DNA of 64,000 nucleotides from Oceanospirillum sp048264105 (GTDB lineage Bacteria; Pseudomonadota; Gammaproteobacteria; Pseudomonadales; Halomonadaceae), in the NCBI GenBank assembly GCA_048264105.1, contig JBLXDJ010000003.1:609729-673728 (forward strand). Direction: 5' to 3'. Both the position numbers and the translations under genes were made by a program. Positions within the stretch are counted from its first letter, which is position 1; every line of letters begins with the position of its first letter. Positions 46,439-55,504 of the stretch are shown here, piece after piece. Below the pieces are notes generated by a model, which did not search any database, was not told the DNA's origin, and saw only the letters and a list, made by a program, of their open reading frames with translations.

Positions 46439-46752
46439 GCAACGGCAAGCATTTTATGGAGTTATTAAGCCTGTGTCTACTCTGAACCCCCGGTGAGATC
46501 AAAACAGTGCAGGGGAAAGCGCTTTAAAATCAATGCGTAAACGGGTAAGCGTTGCAGACAACAGAAGATTTGTTGCCGAAACAGACTCTGCTGACCTGCG
46601 GATTAGCTGATTCTTGGCAGTGTATACGCCTTGTTGGCTATTTCCGCTAAGACTAATTGCCGCTATACTTCCGTTTTTTAGGGTTAATAGAATACACACC
46701 GAAAAAAAGCAAATCATGTTTTTTGACGGACCAGTGATTAGAGGTGGTGAGA
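46439..46752 (+). other. Intergenic region tRNA-Arg to cytochrome c5 gene
   Basis: The 314 bases show no gene that I can support. The region probably contains the promoters of the leftward tRNA and the rightward cytochrome gene, but I see no box pair good enough to name. Confidence 0.4.
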
Positions 46753-47178
46753 GTGAAACGCAGCGGAATTATCGCGGGTGTAATGGGCGTGCTGGCTGGC
46801 GCGGTTCTGAGCACATCAGTACAAGCGGCAGCAATGTCTAAAGAAGCTATTGCAGAGCGTCTGGCACCGGTTGGTGACGTTTGCCTGCAGGGTCAGGATT
46901 GTGGCGGTGCAGCTCCTGCTCCGGCAGCGGGTGGCGCTAAGTCTCCTTCAGACCTGTACACTTCTGTATGCTCTGCATGTCACAACACTGGCGCAGCAGG
47001 CGCACCTAAGAAAGGTGACGCAGGTGCTTGGGCTCCTCGCATCAGCAAAGGCATGGACACTCTGTACAACCATGCAATCAATGGCTTCAATGCGATGCCT
47101 GCTAAAGGTGGTAACCCATCTTTGAGCGACGACGAAGTGAAATCTATCGTTGATTACATCGTTGAAAACAGCAAGTAA
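46753..47178 (+). CDS. Cytochrome c5-family protein
   Basis: The 141-residue periplasmic monoheme cytochrome starts with GTG. The signal peptide (VKRSGIIAGVMGVLAGAVLSTSVQA) is followed by an Ala/Pro/Gly-rich linker with two Cys (DVCLQGQDC). The heme-binding motif is CSACH (YTSVCSACHNTGAAGAPKKGD) and the distal Met lies in GFNAMPAKGG. GAGGTG lies 6 bases before GTG 46753, which is preferred over the in-frame GTG at 46744. It is probably an electron carrier to a terminal oxidase. Confidence 0.92.
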   Translation: MKRSGIIAGVMGVLAGAVLSTSVQAAAMSKEAIAERLAPVGDVCLQGQDCGGAAPAPAAGGAKSPSDLYTSVCSACHNTGAAGAPKKGDAGAWAPRISKGMDTLYNHAINGFNAMPAKGGNPSLSDDEVKSIVDYIVENSK

Positions 47179-47205
47179 GACTCTGTCTTAAAGACTGTTT
47201 GATAC

Positions 47206-47248
47206 AAAAAAACCGGGGCAGCTTTTGGCGAGTTGCCCCGGTTTTTTT
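47206..47248. terminator. Bidirectional terminator between cytochrome c5 gene and rep
   Basis: The stem ACCGGGGCA / TGCCCCGGT is flanked by A and T runs between convergent genes. Confidence 0.92.
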
Positions 47249-47270
47249 ATGTCTGGGGTTTGGCTGAGAT

Positions 47271-49295
47271 TTACTCTGCGTTGCCCAGTCGTTTTTTCAG
47301 GGCATCCAGTGCTGCGTGGCCTCGGGCGCGTTTGGCCTCATCCGGTGCGTTTTCTTTACCTTCCCATGCCAGGTCCGCTTCCGGCAGTTCATCCAGAAAA
47401 CGGCTTGGGGTACAGTTCAGCATCTCACCGAACTGTTTACGCTGGCTGGCAAAAGAGAGGGTCAGGGTTTCCCGGGCACGGGTGATACCCACATAAGCGA
47501 GACGCCGCTCCTCTTCGATATTTCCCTCATCGATACTGTTCCGGTGTGGCAGCAGGTCTTCTTCCATACCGATAATGTACACATGAGGGTATTCCAGACC
47601 TTTAGCCGAGTGCAGGGTCATCAGCTGAACCCGGTCGGAGTCATCCTCTTTTTCCTGCTGTTCCAGCATATCCCGCAGCACCAGACGGGAGATCGCATCT
47701 TCGATGGTGGCTTCCTCGTCCTCTTCCTGCATACGGTTTAAGGTATCTTTCAGGGAATCCACCAGAATCCAGACATTGGCCATGCGGCGCTCTGCCACCT
47801 GCGGCGAGCTGGAGTTCTGATGCAGCCAGGCTTCGTAGTCGATATCCTGAATCATCTGGCGGATTGCAGCGATAGGATCATCCTGCGAGCAGCGTTTGAT
47901 GGTTTGCTGCAACCAGTGATTAAAGCGACCCAGTTTCTCCAGCGCTTTGCCGGAGAGGTATTGTTCCAGACCGATCTCATCGCAGGCGTTAAACAGACTG
48001 ATATGACGGCTGTTGGCGTAGGTGCCCAGTCGTTCCAGTGTGGATGGCCCGATCTCACGGCGCGGCATATTGATCACCCGCAGGAAGGCGTTATCGTCCT
48101 CCGGGTTTACCAGCAGTCGCAGGTAACCCATGATGTCTTTGATCTCGTGCCGGGAGAAAAACGATGTTCCGCCACTGATCTTATAAGGCACCTGATAGGC
48201 CTGCAGTTTAATCTCCAGCAGGCGCGCCTGATGGTTGCCACGATAGAGAATAGCGAAGTCTTTGTAGTGGCCGTCGTTTTTGATGCGGTGGGTCAGAATC
48301 TCCGTAACGACCCGCTCCGCTTCAGCATCTTCGTTACGACAACTGATCACCCGGATCGGCGCACCGGAACCCATATTACTCCACAGGGTTTTCTCATAAA
48401 CGTGGGGGTTGTTGGCGATCAGGGTGTTGGCGCAACGCAGGATCAGCGACGTTGACCGGTAGTTCTGTTCAAGTTTGACGATTTTCAGGTTTTTAAAATC
48501 TTCACCCAGCTTCACTAGGTTTTCCGGACGGGCTCCCCGCCAGGCGTAGATCGACTGGTCATCATCACCCACCACCGTTAACGCACCACGATAGCCGATC
48601 AGCAGCTTCACCAGCAGGTACTGACTGACGTTGGTGTCCTGATACTCATCCACCAGCATGTAGTGCATTCTGTTCTGCCAGCGATCAAGTACCTCGGGAT
48701 TATCCCGGAACAGGCGAACGGGCAGGCGGATCAGGTCGTCAAAGTCTACCGCGTTGTAGGCTTGCAGGTGGCGGTCATATTCGCGATATACCGCAGCAGC
48801 CAGAGTCTCGCGGTCATCATTGGCCAGTCCCATCGCCTGTTCCGGTTCGATCAGATCATTCTTCCAGTTGGAGATCATGTTCTGCACCATGCCGATGATT
48901 TCGGCATCGGTCTGGAAATCCTTGTGCATCAGATCCTTGATCAGGGACTTGGTGTCCTGATCATCGAACAGGGAGAAACCGGCTTTGTAGCCCAGGGTTT
49001 TGTGTTCCCGGCGGATAATGGTCAGGCCGAGGTTGTGAAAGGTGGATACTGTCAGCCCCCGTGCTTCTTTTCCCTGCACCAGTTTGCCAACACGCTCTTT
49101 CATCTCCCGAGCGGCTTTATTGGTAAAGGTCACCGCTGCAATCTTATTCGCTTTAATGCCTTTTTCTTTGATCATGTAGGCGATCTTGGTGGTAATCACA
49201 CTGGTTTTACCACTGCCGGCACCGGCCAGCACCAGGAGTGGGCCACCGACATATTCTACGGCTTCACGTTGGCGGTCATTCAGGCGAGAGAGCAT
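47271..49295 (-). CDS. rep: ATP-dependent DNA helicase Rep
   Basis: Superfamily 1A 3'-5' helicase that clears proteins ahead of forks. It has 674 residues (E. coli 673). LNDRQREAVEYVGGPLLVLAGAGSGKTSVI holds the Q motif and Walker A. MLVDEYQDTN is motif II, VGDDDQSIYAWRGA motif III, EQNYRST motif IV, LMTLHSAKGLEYPHVYIIGMEE motif V and RRLAYVGITRARETLTLS motif VI. Rep rather than UvrD is favoured by length and the KIAYMIKEKGIKANKIAAVTFTNKAAREMKERV sequence. Confidence 0.95.
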   Translation of the reverse strand: MLSRLNDRQREAVEYVGGPLLVLAGAGSGKTSVITTKIAYMIKEKGIKANKIAAVTFTNKAAREMKERVGKLVQGKEARGLTVSTFHNLGLTIIRREHKTLGYKAGFSLFDDQDTKSLIKDLMHKDFQTDAEIIGMVQNMISNWKNDLIEPEQAMGLANDDRETLAAAVYREYDRHLQAYNAVDFDDLIRLPVRLFRDNPEVLDRWQNRMHYMLVDEYQDTNVSQYLLVKLLIGYRGALTVVGDDDQSIYAWRGARPENLVKLGEDFKNLKIVKLEQNYRSTSLILRCANTLIANNPHVYEKTLWSNMGSGAPIRVISCRNEDAEAERVVTEILTHRIKNDGHYKDFAILYRGNHQARLLEIKLQAYQVPYKISGGTSFFSRHEIKDIMGYLRLLVNPEDDNAFLRVINMPRREIGPSTLERLGTYANSRHISLFNACDEIGLEQYLSGKALEKLGRFNHWLQQTIKRCSQDDPIAAIRQMIQDIDYEAWLHQNSSSPQVAERRMANVWILVDSLKDTLNRMQEEDEEATIEDAISRLVLRDMLEQQEKEDDSDRVQLMTLHSAKGLEYPHVYIIGMEEDLLPHRNSIDEGNIEEERRLAYVGITRARETLTLSFASQRKQFGEMLNCTPSRFLDELPEADLAWEGKENAPDEAKRARGHAALDALKKRLGNAE

Positions 49296-49378
49296 ATTGG
49301 GTTTCCGGTAAAAATAAGCGGTCTGACTAAGATAGATGAGTGACAGATTTTAAAGGTGAGATTGTACCAGCAGGAAAC

Positions 49379-49415
49379 AAAAAAGCAGTGTGAACTTTGT
49401 GAATGCCACACCGCT
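49379..49415 (-). terminator. Terminator of comM
   Basis: The 9-pair stem AGCAGTGTG / CACACCGCT (one GU) is followed on the minus strand by T6, just past the comM stop codon. Confidence 0.75.
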
Positions 49416-49464
49416 GATGAATGAATCCTGCTTGGGTTGGGTTACGCGAAGATTGGTATAAAGC

Positions 49465-50139
49465 TTAACCGTTCAGCTGCTGCAGGTAACGGTCGAGCTG
49501 TCGTAACCCCAGCGCCTCCGATACTGCGGGTACACCGACCGTCTCTTCACTGGCAAGATCCGCGATGGTGCGGGCGACTTTCAGAATCCTGTGGTAGCTG
49601 CGGGGGGATAACCCCAGCTGCTCCATCGCCTGCTGCAGTAACCGGCTGGCATCATCCTGTAGCTGAATCTGATGATCCAGTTCGCGGCCACTCAGCTGAG
49701 CATTACTTTTACCGGAGCGATCCAGCTGGCGCTGATGCGCCTCCGTTACCCTTGCCTGAACCTGCTGACTGCTTTCACCGGGACTGACGTTGGCCAGCTG
49801 CTCCGGTGGCAGGCTGGTAACCGCGACCTGCAGATCGATGCGATCCAGAAGCGGGCCTGATAAGCGGCTTTGATAATTACGCACCTGTTTTGCGGTACAG
49901 CGGCAGGGTCGCAGGTTGTCACCAAAATAACCGCAGGGGCAGGGATTCATTGCGGCGACCAGCTGAAAACGACTGGGGTAGCGCACCTGCTGGGTGGCCC
50001 GTGAGATATGGATCTCACCGGATTCCAGCGGTTCACGCAGCACTTCAAGAACACGCCGGTCGTATTCCGGCAGCTCATCCAGAAACAGAATGCCGTTGTG
50101 CGCCAGACTGATCTCACCGGGCTTGGGTCGTGAGCCGCC
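49465..50139 (-). pseudogene. comM: comM, C-terminal fragment cut by transposon
   Basis: ComM is a MoxR-like/Mg-chelatase AAA+ helicase for branch migration during natural transformation. Only about 224 C-terminal residues are here, starting GGSRPKPGEISLAHNGILFLDELPEYDRRVLEVLREPLESGE (Walker B region), then VAAMNPCPCGYFGDN with zinc-binding cysteines and the C-terminal LGLSPRSYHRILKVARTIADL. The family's upstream half, with Walker A, is absent; the frame passes directly into transposon sequence at 50140. The missing part should lie beyond the other transposon end, outside the window. The host keeps dprA but is probably impaired in ComM function. Confidence 0.93.
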
Positions 50140-50194
50140 TGTAAGGAACAATGCTAAATGATAATATCAAGTAAATCTCTACAGGTAGGTGATA
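50140..50194 (+). repeat. tnsA-proximal transposon end
   Basis: The terminal TGT starts the element, and only 55 bases separate it from the tnsA ATG. TGATAAT occurs twice (50159-50165 and 50190-50196), 31 bases apart, and could be part of TnsB-binding repeats. Binding sites may continue into tnsA. Confidence 0.6.
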
Positions 50195-50863
50195 ATGACT
50201 AAGCCATTCTTTTCTTCGGAAGCTAGGAAGATAGGCATAACGAATAGAAGTGTTTCTGGTTATGTCCCAGATATTGGGGCTTATGAATCCACTCTTGAAA
50301 GGGATTTTATGGAACTGCTTCGCTATGATCCTGGTTTCGAAAAAATCATTCCTCAGCCACTGACCATTGGATTCGATGCACCAGATGGTTCCAGTCGCTC
50401 ATACACTCCAGATGGTCTGCTCTTCTACCGTGATGAGCTGTATATTCGTCCTGTACTTTATGAAATTAAGTATAGGGATGACTTTAGAGGGCAATGGAGA
50501 ACCCTGCTCCCTAAGTTTAAAGCTGCGAAAAGGATGGCCCAAGTTAGGGGCTGGGAATTCAAAGTATTTACAGAGAAAGAGATCCGCACGCCGTATTTGG
50601 ATAATGTGAAATTCTTATGGAGATACCGGGAGCTATCTGTAGAAGAAGGCATGAAGGACCATGTTTTGAGTACGTTGTCTGATTTGCAAGAGGCTGATCC
50701 GGATCTTTTATTGACTTCGCTGTGTAGTAGTTTGCAGAACAGAGCATTGATGATCCCTGTTATCTGGAATCTTATTTGTCATCGCAGAATTGGCTGTGAC
50801 ATGGACAGCCCTTTGACAATGCACACGAAAATTTGGGTGAGGGATAACGATGAAAACGATTAA
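50195..50863 (+). CDS. tnsA: Transposase subunit TnsA (5'-end endonuclease)
   Basis: Restriction-fold endonuclease that cuts the 5' transposon ends so that transposition is cut-and-paste. It has 222 residues. Candidate catalytic residues are E31 or E35 (YESTLERDF), D73 (SYTPDGLL) and E90-x-K92 (LYEIKYRDD), matching the E-D-QxK pattern of Tn7 TnsA. The ATG at 50195 has AGGTAGGTG just upstream; an in-frame GTG at 50189 is less likely. It overlaps tnsB by 14 bases. Confidence 0.92.
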   Translation: MTKPFFSSEARKIGITNRSVSGYVPDIGAYESTLERDFMELLRYDPGFEKIIPQPLTIGFDAPDGSSRSYTPDGLLFYRDELYIRPVLYEIKYRDDFRGQWRTLLPKFKAAKRMAQVRGWEFKVFTEKEIRTPYLDNVKFLWRYRELSVEEGMKDHVLSTLSDLQEADPDLLLTSLCSSLQNRALMIPVIWNLICHRRIGCDMDSPLTMHTKIWVRDNDEND

Positions 50864-52733
50864 GCCAGGGCAGCTTGTTTACTGGAAAGGCGAAGCTTCA
50901 ATCGTTTTAGAGTTCAAAGGGTTCTCTGAACTCATTTTGCGCTCTGTTGAGTCAGGGGGGACTGACTTAGCTCGATTGAATGATGTTACTACTCATTTAA
51001 CCCCTGAGGCTGCCACATATTACGGTGGGAAACACTTGGTTGCTGAGGATAAAGAATGGAACACCGCTTTGGAGCGGTTTGAAACCATTAAACCTTTGTT
51101 ACAGCTTGAATCTCGCACCAAAGAAGATGTTCAAAAAGTTGCTGATAAGACTGGTAAGGGAATCGCAACGATTTATAGATGGTTAAGCCTGTTTGAAGAA
51201 ACAGGGCTTGTTTCATCATTACTTCGTCAAAAAAGATCGGACAGTGGGACAACGAAACTTGATCCTGAAGTAGACCAGCTGATTCAGGCTCAAATCAAGG
51301 AACACTACCTAAAAGAAGAGAGAAAATCTGCGCTTAAGGTGTACGGCCTTATTAAATCGGAGTGCAAAAAACTCGACTTGCCTGTACCACATGCCAATAC
51401 CGTGTATTCAAGGATAAGAGTAATAGATGACAAGGAAGCGGTAAAGAAACGTCTGGGCAGAAAGATTTCGAGTCAAAAGTATGTGCCTAAAACGGGTAGC
51501 TTTCCTGGTGCAGACTATCCGAATGCGGTTGTTCAAATCGACCATACCCCAGTTGATATTATTGTCGTTGATGAAGAGCATAGACTCCCAATTGGTCGCC
51601 CTTTCCTAACGATAGCCATCGAGGTTGCTACCAAGATGATTAGTGGCTTTGAGATGACGTTAGAGCATCCTAGTGCTTCATCAGCAGGACTTTGTATTGC
51701 TCATGCAATCTTACCTAAAGAGGGCTGGCTTGCCAGACGCGGGATTGATGCAGAGTGGCCTATATACGGAAAGATGGACAAAATCCATGTAGATAATGCC
51801 AAAGAGTTTCGGGGCAACATGCTCAGAAGAGCATGCCAGCAACATGGGATCACACTGGAGTTTCGTCCAAAAGGACAGCCAAATTATGGTCCTCACGTAG
51901 AGAGGGCGTTCAGGACTTTTATGAAAGAAGTGCAGAGCTTGCCTGGCACGACATTTTCCAACATAGCCTCGAAATTGGAATATAACTCTGAAGGCAAGGC
52001 ATGCATGACTCTTTCAGAATTGGAGCTCTGGTTTACCGTCTTTCTTGTCTATTGCTATCACCATCGCCCACATCGAGGTATCAATAAAGTCCCTCCAATT
52101 AAGCTCTACATGCAATCTATTTTCGGAACCAAAGATAAGCCTGGTATAGGATTGCCTGCGCCAATCGAAGATGAAGAAACACTACGTCTTGATTTTACGC
52201 CTTATATTGAGCGAACGATTCAGCGTCAAGGTGTGGAATTTGAATATATACATTACTACTCCGATGTTTTGAGGAAATGGATTGGCTCAAAAGATCCAGA
52301 AAATCCGAATAAATCCAGGAAATTTATCTTTGCGGTAGATCCTAAAGATGTCAGCCAGATTTATTTTTTTGACCCTGACACCCATAGATATGTCCCTGTC
52401 CCGTACTTAAATACTGCTAGGCCGTCGGTAAGCCTTTGGGAGTTAAGAGCGGCCAAGAAACAGCTTTCGAATGATGACCTTTACGCAGCTGATGAAGAGA
52501 TGATTTTCAAAGGAATTGAAAAACTGAGAGAAATTGAAGCCGATGCAGTGGAGAAGACTCGTCTTGCTAAACAGCAGAGGTCAACTGAAAAGCGGAAGCG
52601 AAGAATGGCTGAGAGACGGAAGAAATGGAGTGATTCTGATATCAGCAACATCGAGCCTTTAACAGATTCCACAGAGGTCGATGAAAATGACTCTGATGAT
52701 ATTCAGCCTTTCAGTGACATCGAGCTTTATTAA
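50850..52733 (+). CDS. tnsB: Transposase subunit TnsB (DDE integrase)
   Basis: DDE recombinase that cuts and joins 3' ends. It has 627 residues. The N-terminal region (about 90-200) contains helix-turn-helix DNA-binding segments (KTGKGIATIYRWLSLFEETG). The catalytic triad is D231 (VVQIDHTPVD), D315 (IHVDNAKEF) and E351 (PHVERAFRTF), with 35-residue D-E spacing. A beta-barrel and a basic then acidic tail (EKRKRRMAERRKKW, ending SDIELY) follow; the tail probably contacts TnsC. GGAGGGG at its end serves tnsC. Confidence 0.95.
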   Translation: MKTIKPGQLVYWKGEASIVLEFKGFSELILRSVESGGTDLARLNDVTTHLTPEAATYYGGKHLVAEDKEWNTALERFETIKPLLQLESRTKEDVQKVADKTGKGIATIYRWLSLFEETGLVSSLLRQKRSDSGTTKLDPEVDQLIQAQIKEHYLKEERKSALKVYGLIKSECKKLDLPVPHANTVYSRIRVIDDKEAVKKRLGRKISSQKYVPKTGSFPGADYPNAVVQIDHTPVDIIVVDEEHRLPIGRPFLTIAIEVATKMISGFEMTLEHPSASSAGLCIAHAILPKEGWLARRGIDAEWPIYGKMDKIHVDNAKEFRGNMLRRACQQHGITLEFRPKGQPNYGPHVERAFRTFMKEVQSLPGTTFSNIASKLEYNSEGKACMTLSELELWFTVFLVYCYHHRPHRGINKVPPIKLYMQSIFGTKDKPGIGLPAPIEDEETLRLDFTPYIERTIQRQGVEFEYIHYYSDVLRKWIGSKDPENPNKSRKFIFAVDPKDVSQIYFFDPDTHRYVPVPYLNTARPSVSLWELRAAKKQLSNDDLYAADEEMIFKGIEKLREIEADAVEKTRLAKQQRSTEKRKRRMAERRKKWSDSDISNIEPLTDSTEVDENDSDDIQPFSDIELY

Positions 52734-52742
52734 GGAGGGGTT

Positions 52743-53633
52743 ATGGACGTTTCACATTTGCACAAAAGCTGTATTCCTAAGCTCGAACTAACCAGAGAAG
52801 AGCGAATCAACGAGATCAGTAATCCCCGGTGGATAGGTTATCCATTGGCTCATCAAGTATTACAGCGTTTTGATGACCTTCTAAGGCATCCGAGAGTATC
52901 GAGGATGCCCAACCTAATGCTGATAGGTCGGACAAACAATGGCAAAACTGATTTAGTGAAAAGATTCTGTCAAAAGCATTTACCTGATAGTGATTTTGAC
53001 CATGAGGGAATTAACGCTCCGGTCATGTTCATTCAAGCACCACCTTCTCCGAATGAAGGTGACTTATATGCTTCGATCCTTTCATCACTTTATGAACGCG
53101 TACCTACCTCATCTGTATCGGCTAAACGTGATCGAGCTATTAAGGTGTTACGACAGATAAAGCTGAAAGTGCTATGCCTTGATGAGCTTCATAATTCAAT
53201 GGCTGGCTCGACAACAAAGCGTCAGCAATTTCTCAATACGATCAAATACTTGGGGAATGAGTTAAATATATCCTTTATCGCGAGTGGTACAGAGGATCTT
53301 CTTCGGGCTACCAGTATTGATCCACAGATTCAAAACCGATTCACTCCGATACTCTTGCCTAAGTGGAAAATGGATAAAGATTATAGGCAGTTGTTGAAGT
53401 CTTTTGAGTCTATTCTTCCTTTGAAGGAAGCATCAAACCTACATATATCTCCCCTAGCACAGAAAACCCTGTCTATGACAGAGGGGACAATCGGTGAGCT
53501 TTCTTTGTTGATTAACCAAGCGGCGATTTTCGCGTTAAGAGCAGGTGAAGAGAAAATTACATCTGAAATATTATCTAAGTGTGGTTACGTCCCTCCAAGT
53601 GAAAGAGTGAGGGATGCTATGAAGTTGGTATAG
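52743..53633 (+). CDS. tnsC: Transposition AAA+ regulator TnsC/TniB
   Basis: ATPase that links target selector and transposase. It has 296 residues, the short TniB-like form. Walker A GRTNNGKT is at 62-69, Walker B VLCLDELH at 143-150 (D147, E148) and the sensor region FIASGTEDLLRA follows. GGAGGGGTT precedes the ATG. It lies 9 bases after tnsB and 4 bases before tniQ. Confidence 0.92.
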   Translation: MDVSHLHKSCIPKLELTREERINEISNPRWIGYPLAHQVLQRFDDLLRHPRVSRMPNLMLIGRTNNGKTDLVKRFCQKHLPDSDFDHEGINAPVMFIQAPPSPNEGDLYASILSSLYERVPTSSVSAKRDRAIKVLRQIKLKVLCLDELHNSMAGSTTKRQQFLNTIKYLGNELNISFIASGTEDLLRATSIDPQIQNRFTPILLPKWKMDKDYRQLLKSFESILPLKEASNLHISPLAQKTLSMTEGTIGELSLLINQAAIFALRAGEEKITSEILSKCGYVPPSERVRDAMKLV

Positions 53634-53637
53634 GTCT

Positions 53638-54795
53638 TTGCAAATATTGCCCATACACCCTCACCCTCAACCAAGAGAGCTTCTATCCTCTTGGCTTACC
53701 CGTTTAGCAGTATCGAATGGGCTATACACGCATGTATTCCTAAGGAACGTATTGAGCATAGATATAGCTCTCTTAACCAGGGATATTGATCGTTTTTACC
53801 ACCCAGGGCTTGTACACAATCTTGCTGCTTCCACAGGGAATCCAGAGAGTGAAATTAAGGGATTAATGCTTTCCAGTTTTGAGGGAAGAATTTCTGAGAA
53901 GGTTTTCGCTAGGGGGTACTCAAAATGGATTTTACCTCTTGGGATATTCCATCGGAGGCATAAAAGAAAAGGCGTTGTTTTTTGTCCGCAATGTTTGGCC
54001 GAAGACAGTGTGAAATATTTTAGAAAAGAATGGCGTCTGTCCTTTGTTGTGATGTGTTGGCGGCACAAATGCATGCTGGTGGACTCCTGTACTAAGTGTG
54101 GCTCATCAATTGACTACCAGAGGACGGGAGTTGGTCTAAAAAAAGGGACAGAACTGCCAAGTGATAATTTAGGAGTATGCGCAGAATGTGGTCATAAACT
54201 ATGGCTACCTGAGGAGAGAACGGCTAAAGATGCCTCTAGTTGGCTTGAACCGTCATACTTACAATTTTTAAGGGCGTTTGATCTTGGTGGCACAGCAGTC
54301 CCTGGGTTGGATTTGCCTCTTGATATCCAGGTTTTTGAAGGACTTTGGCCGCTTATTTCAAGCCTTACAAGAAAGAGAGGAGCTGAGGTCAGGTCAAGAA
54401 TAGAAGAGGAACTTGGGATTGAATTAATTAGAGGTGAAAGTTTCCGTAATTTGAGCTTTGATCAGCTACCCATTTCAGAGCGAAAAAAACTACTTTTAGT
54501 CACTTTCTGGTTACTTGATAGATGGCCTAGCCGCCTTATTGGTCTTGCAGAAGGCACAAAATACGGTAAGTCAGTGTTTGCCGATTACCTTGACCAAATA
54601 CCATTTTGGCTTTTTTCCGAAGTACATGAGCATCTTGATCACAAACAATATGTCGTTACTGATGAGGAAATTCTGAGTGTGATTGATTACTTGCATAGTC
54701 AAGATATCAAACCGGATGCTCCGGCTATTTCGGAAATACTCAATATTCATGTTTCTTCATGTAGAGAAAGACTCAGTCGATTGAGATCTCATTGA
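53638..54795 (+). CDS. tniQ: Target-site selector TniQ/TnsD
   Basis: TniQ-family DNA-binding protein predicted to recognise the comM target. It has 385 residues. The N terminus ILPIHPHPQPRELLSSWLTRLAVSNGL is the TniQ signature. Zinc-knuckle cysteines appear in FCPQCL (C116, C119), CTKCG (C151, C154) and CAECG (C181, C184), and VMCWRHKCML is typical. Helix-turn-helix segments follow near the C terminus. The start is a TTG with only a weak upstream TAGG, so translation probably depends on coupling to tnsC. Confidence 0.9.
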   Translation: MQILPIHPHPQPRELLSSWLTRLAVSNGLYTHVFLRNVLSIDIALLTRDIDRFYHPGLVHNLAASTGNPESEIKGLMLSSFEGRISEKVFARGYSKWILPLGIFHRRHKRKGVVFCPQCLAEDSVKYFRKEWRLSFVVMCWRHKCMLVDSCTKCGSSIDYQRTGVGLKKGTELPSDNLGVCAECGHKLWLPEERTAKDASSWLEPSYLQFLRAFDLGGTAVPGLDLPLDIQVFEGLWPLISSLTRKRGAEVRSRIEEELGIELIRGESFRNLSFDQLPISERKKLLLVTFWLLDRWPSRLIGLAEGTKYGKSVFADYLDQIPFWLFSEVHEHLDHKQYVVTDEEILSVIDYLHSQDIKPDAPAISEILNIHVSSCRERLSRLRSH

Positions 54796-54796
54796 C

Positions 54797-54820
54797 ATCA
54801 TCGTCATTTTTGACGATGAT
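54797..54820. promoter_or_regulatory. Perfect inverted repeat between tniQ and the methylase gene
   Basis: ATCATCGTCA and TGACGATGAT form a perfect 10-pair stem with a TTTT loop. It fills the spacer between the tniQ stop and the methylase ATG, where a ribosome-binding site would be expected; none is visible. No T run follows, so it is not a standard terminator. It may be an operator or a translational control hairpin. Confidence 0.6.
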
Positions 54821-54826
54821 TGCTGC

Positions 54827-55504
54827 ATGAATTATCCCGGCGGAAAAGGAAAGTGCTTTCAGCGCTTAATAAATCTGATGCCCAAGCATCAGACGTATAT
54901 TGAATCGCACCTTGGTGGTGGGGCTGTCATGCGCAATAAGAAACCTGCGCGAAGAAACATTGGCTTAGAGCTTGATGAGAAAGTTATTCGTATGTGGCAG
55001 TCGGAATACTCTGATGTCTGCGAGTTACACCAAGTTGACGCCATAGCTTACCTTGAAGAGTTTTCGTATACCGGCCAAGAACTTGTTTACGTTGACCCTC
55101 CCTATGTTCCTGAAACGCGCCGCAGATCAAAAGTATACCGTCATGATTACTCTAAAGAAGATCATCTACGCTTACTTAAGTGTTTAATCGAGCTACCTTG
55201 CAAAGTGATGCTTTCTGGCTATGAGTGTGACCTATACAACGACGCGCTGATTGGTTGGAATAAGGTGACTTTCCCCGCCAAAACTCATGTAGGGTTGAGA
55301 GATGAAACCGTATGGATGAACTTCGAACCTCCAACTCAGCTGCATGATACTCGGTATTTAGGTGATTCATTTCGTGAGCGGCAAAATGTGAAACGTCGTC
55401 AATCTAGGCTGAGGAACCGTATCGAAAAAATGGATCCTGTTGAGCGCCATGATTTATTGCAGTGGATGCATGAGAACTACGGTGCTACAGAGGGGGCTTT
55501 CTAA
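54827..55504 (+). CDS. D12-class DNA adenine N6-methyltransferase-like protein
   Basis: The 225-residue protein has the order of D12-class (Dam-like) enzymes: NYPGGKGK at 2-8, the SAM-binding region TYIESHLGGGAVM at 23-35 and the catalytic DPPY at 90-93 in LVYVDPPYVPETRR. It is shorter than E. coli Dam (278), with a small target-recognition region. Its stop overlaps the next ATG (TAATG), coupling it to the DNA glycosylase gene. It carries no neighbouring restriction nuclease. Its recognition sequence is unknown. Confidence 0.85.
   Translation: MNYPGGKGKCFQRLINLMPKHQTYIESHLGGGAVMRNKKPARRNIGLELDEKVIRMWQSEYSDVCELHQVDAIAYLEEFSYTGQELVYVDPPYVPETRRRSKVYRHDYSKEDHLRLLKCLIELPCKVMLSGYECDLYNDALIGWNKVTFPAKTHVGLRDETVWMNFEPPTQLHDTRYLGDSFRERQNVKRRQSRLRNRIEKMDPVERHDLLQWMHENYGATEGAF

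Noticed and set aside
54827..55504. Restriction-modification system
   Set aside because: No restriction endonuclease is adjacent; the coupled partner is a base-excision-type glycosylase instead.
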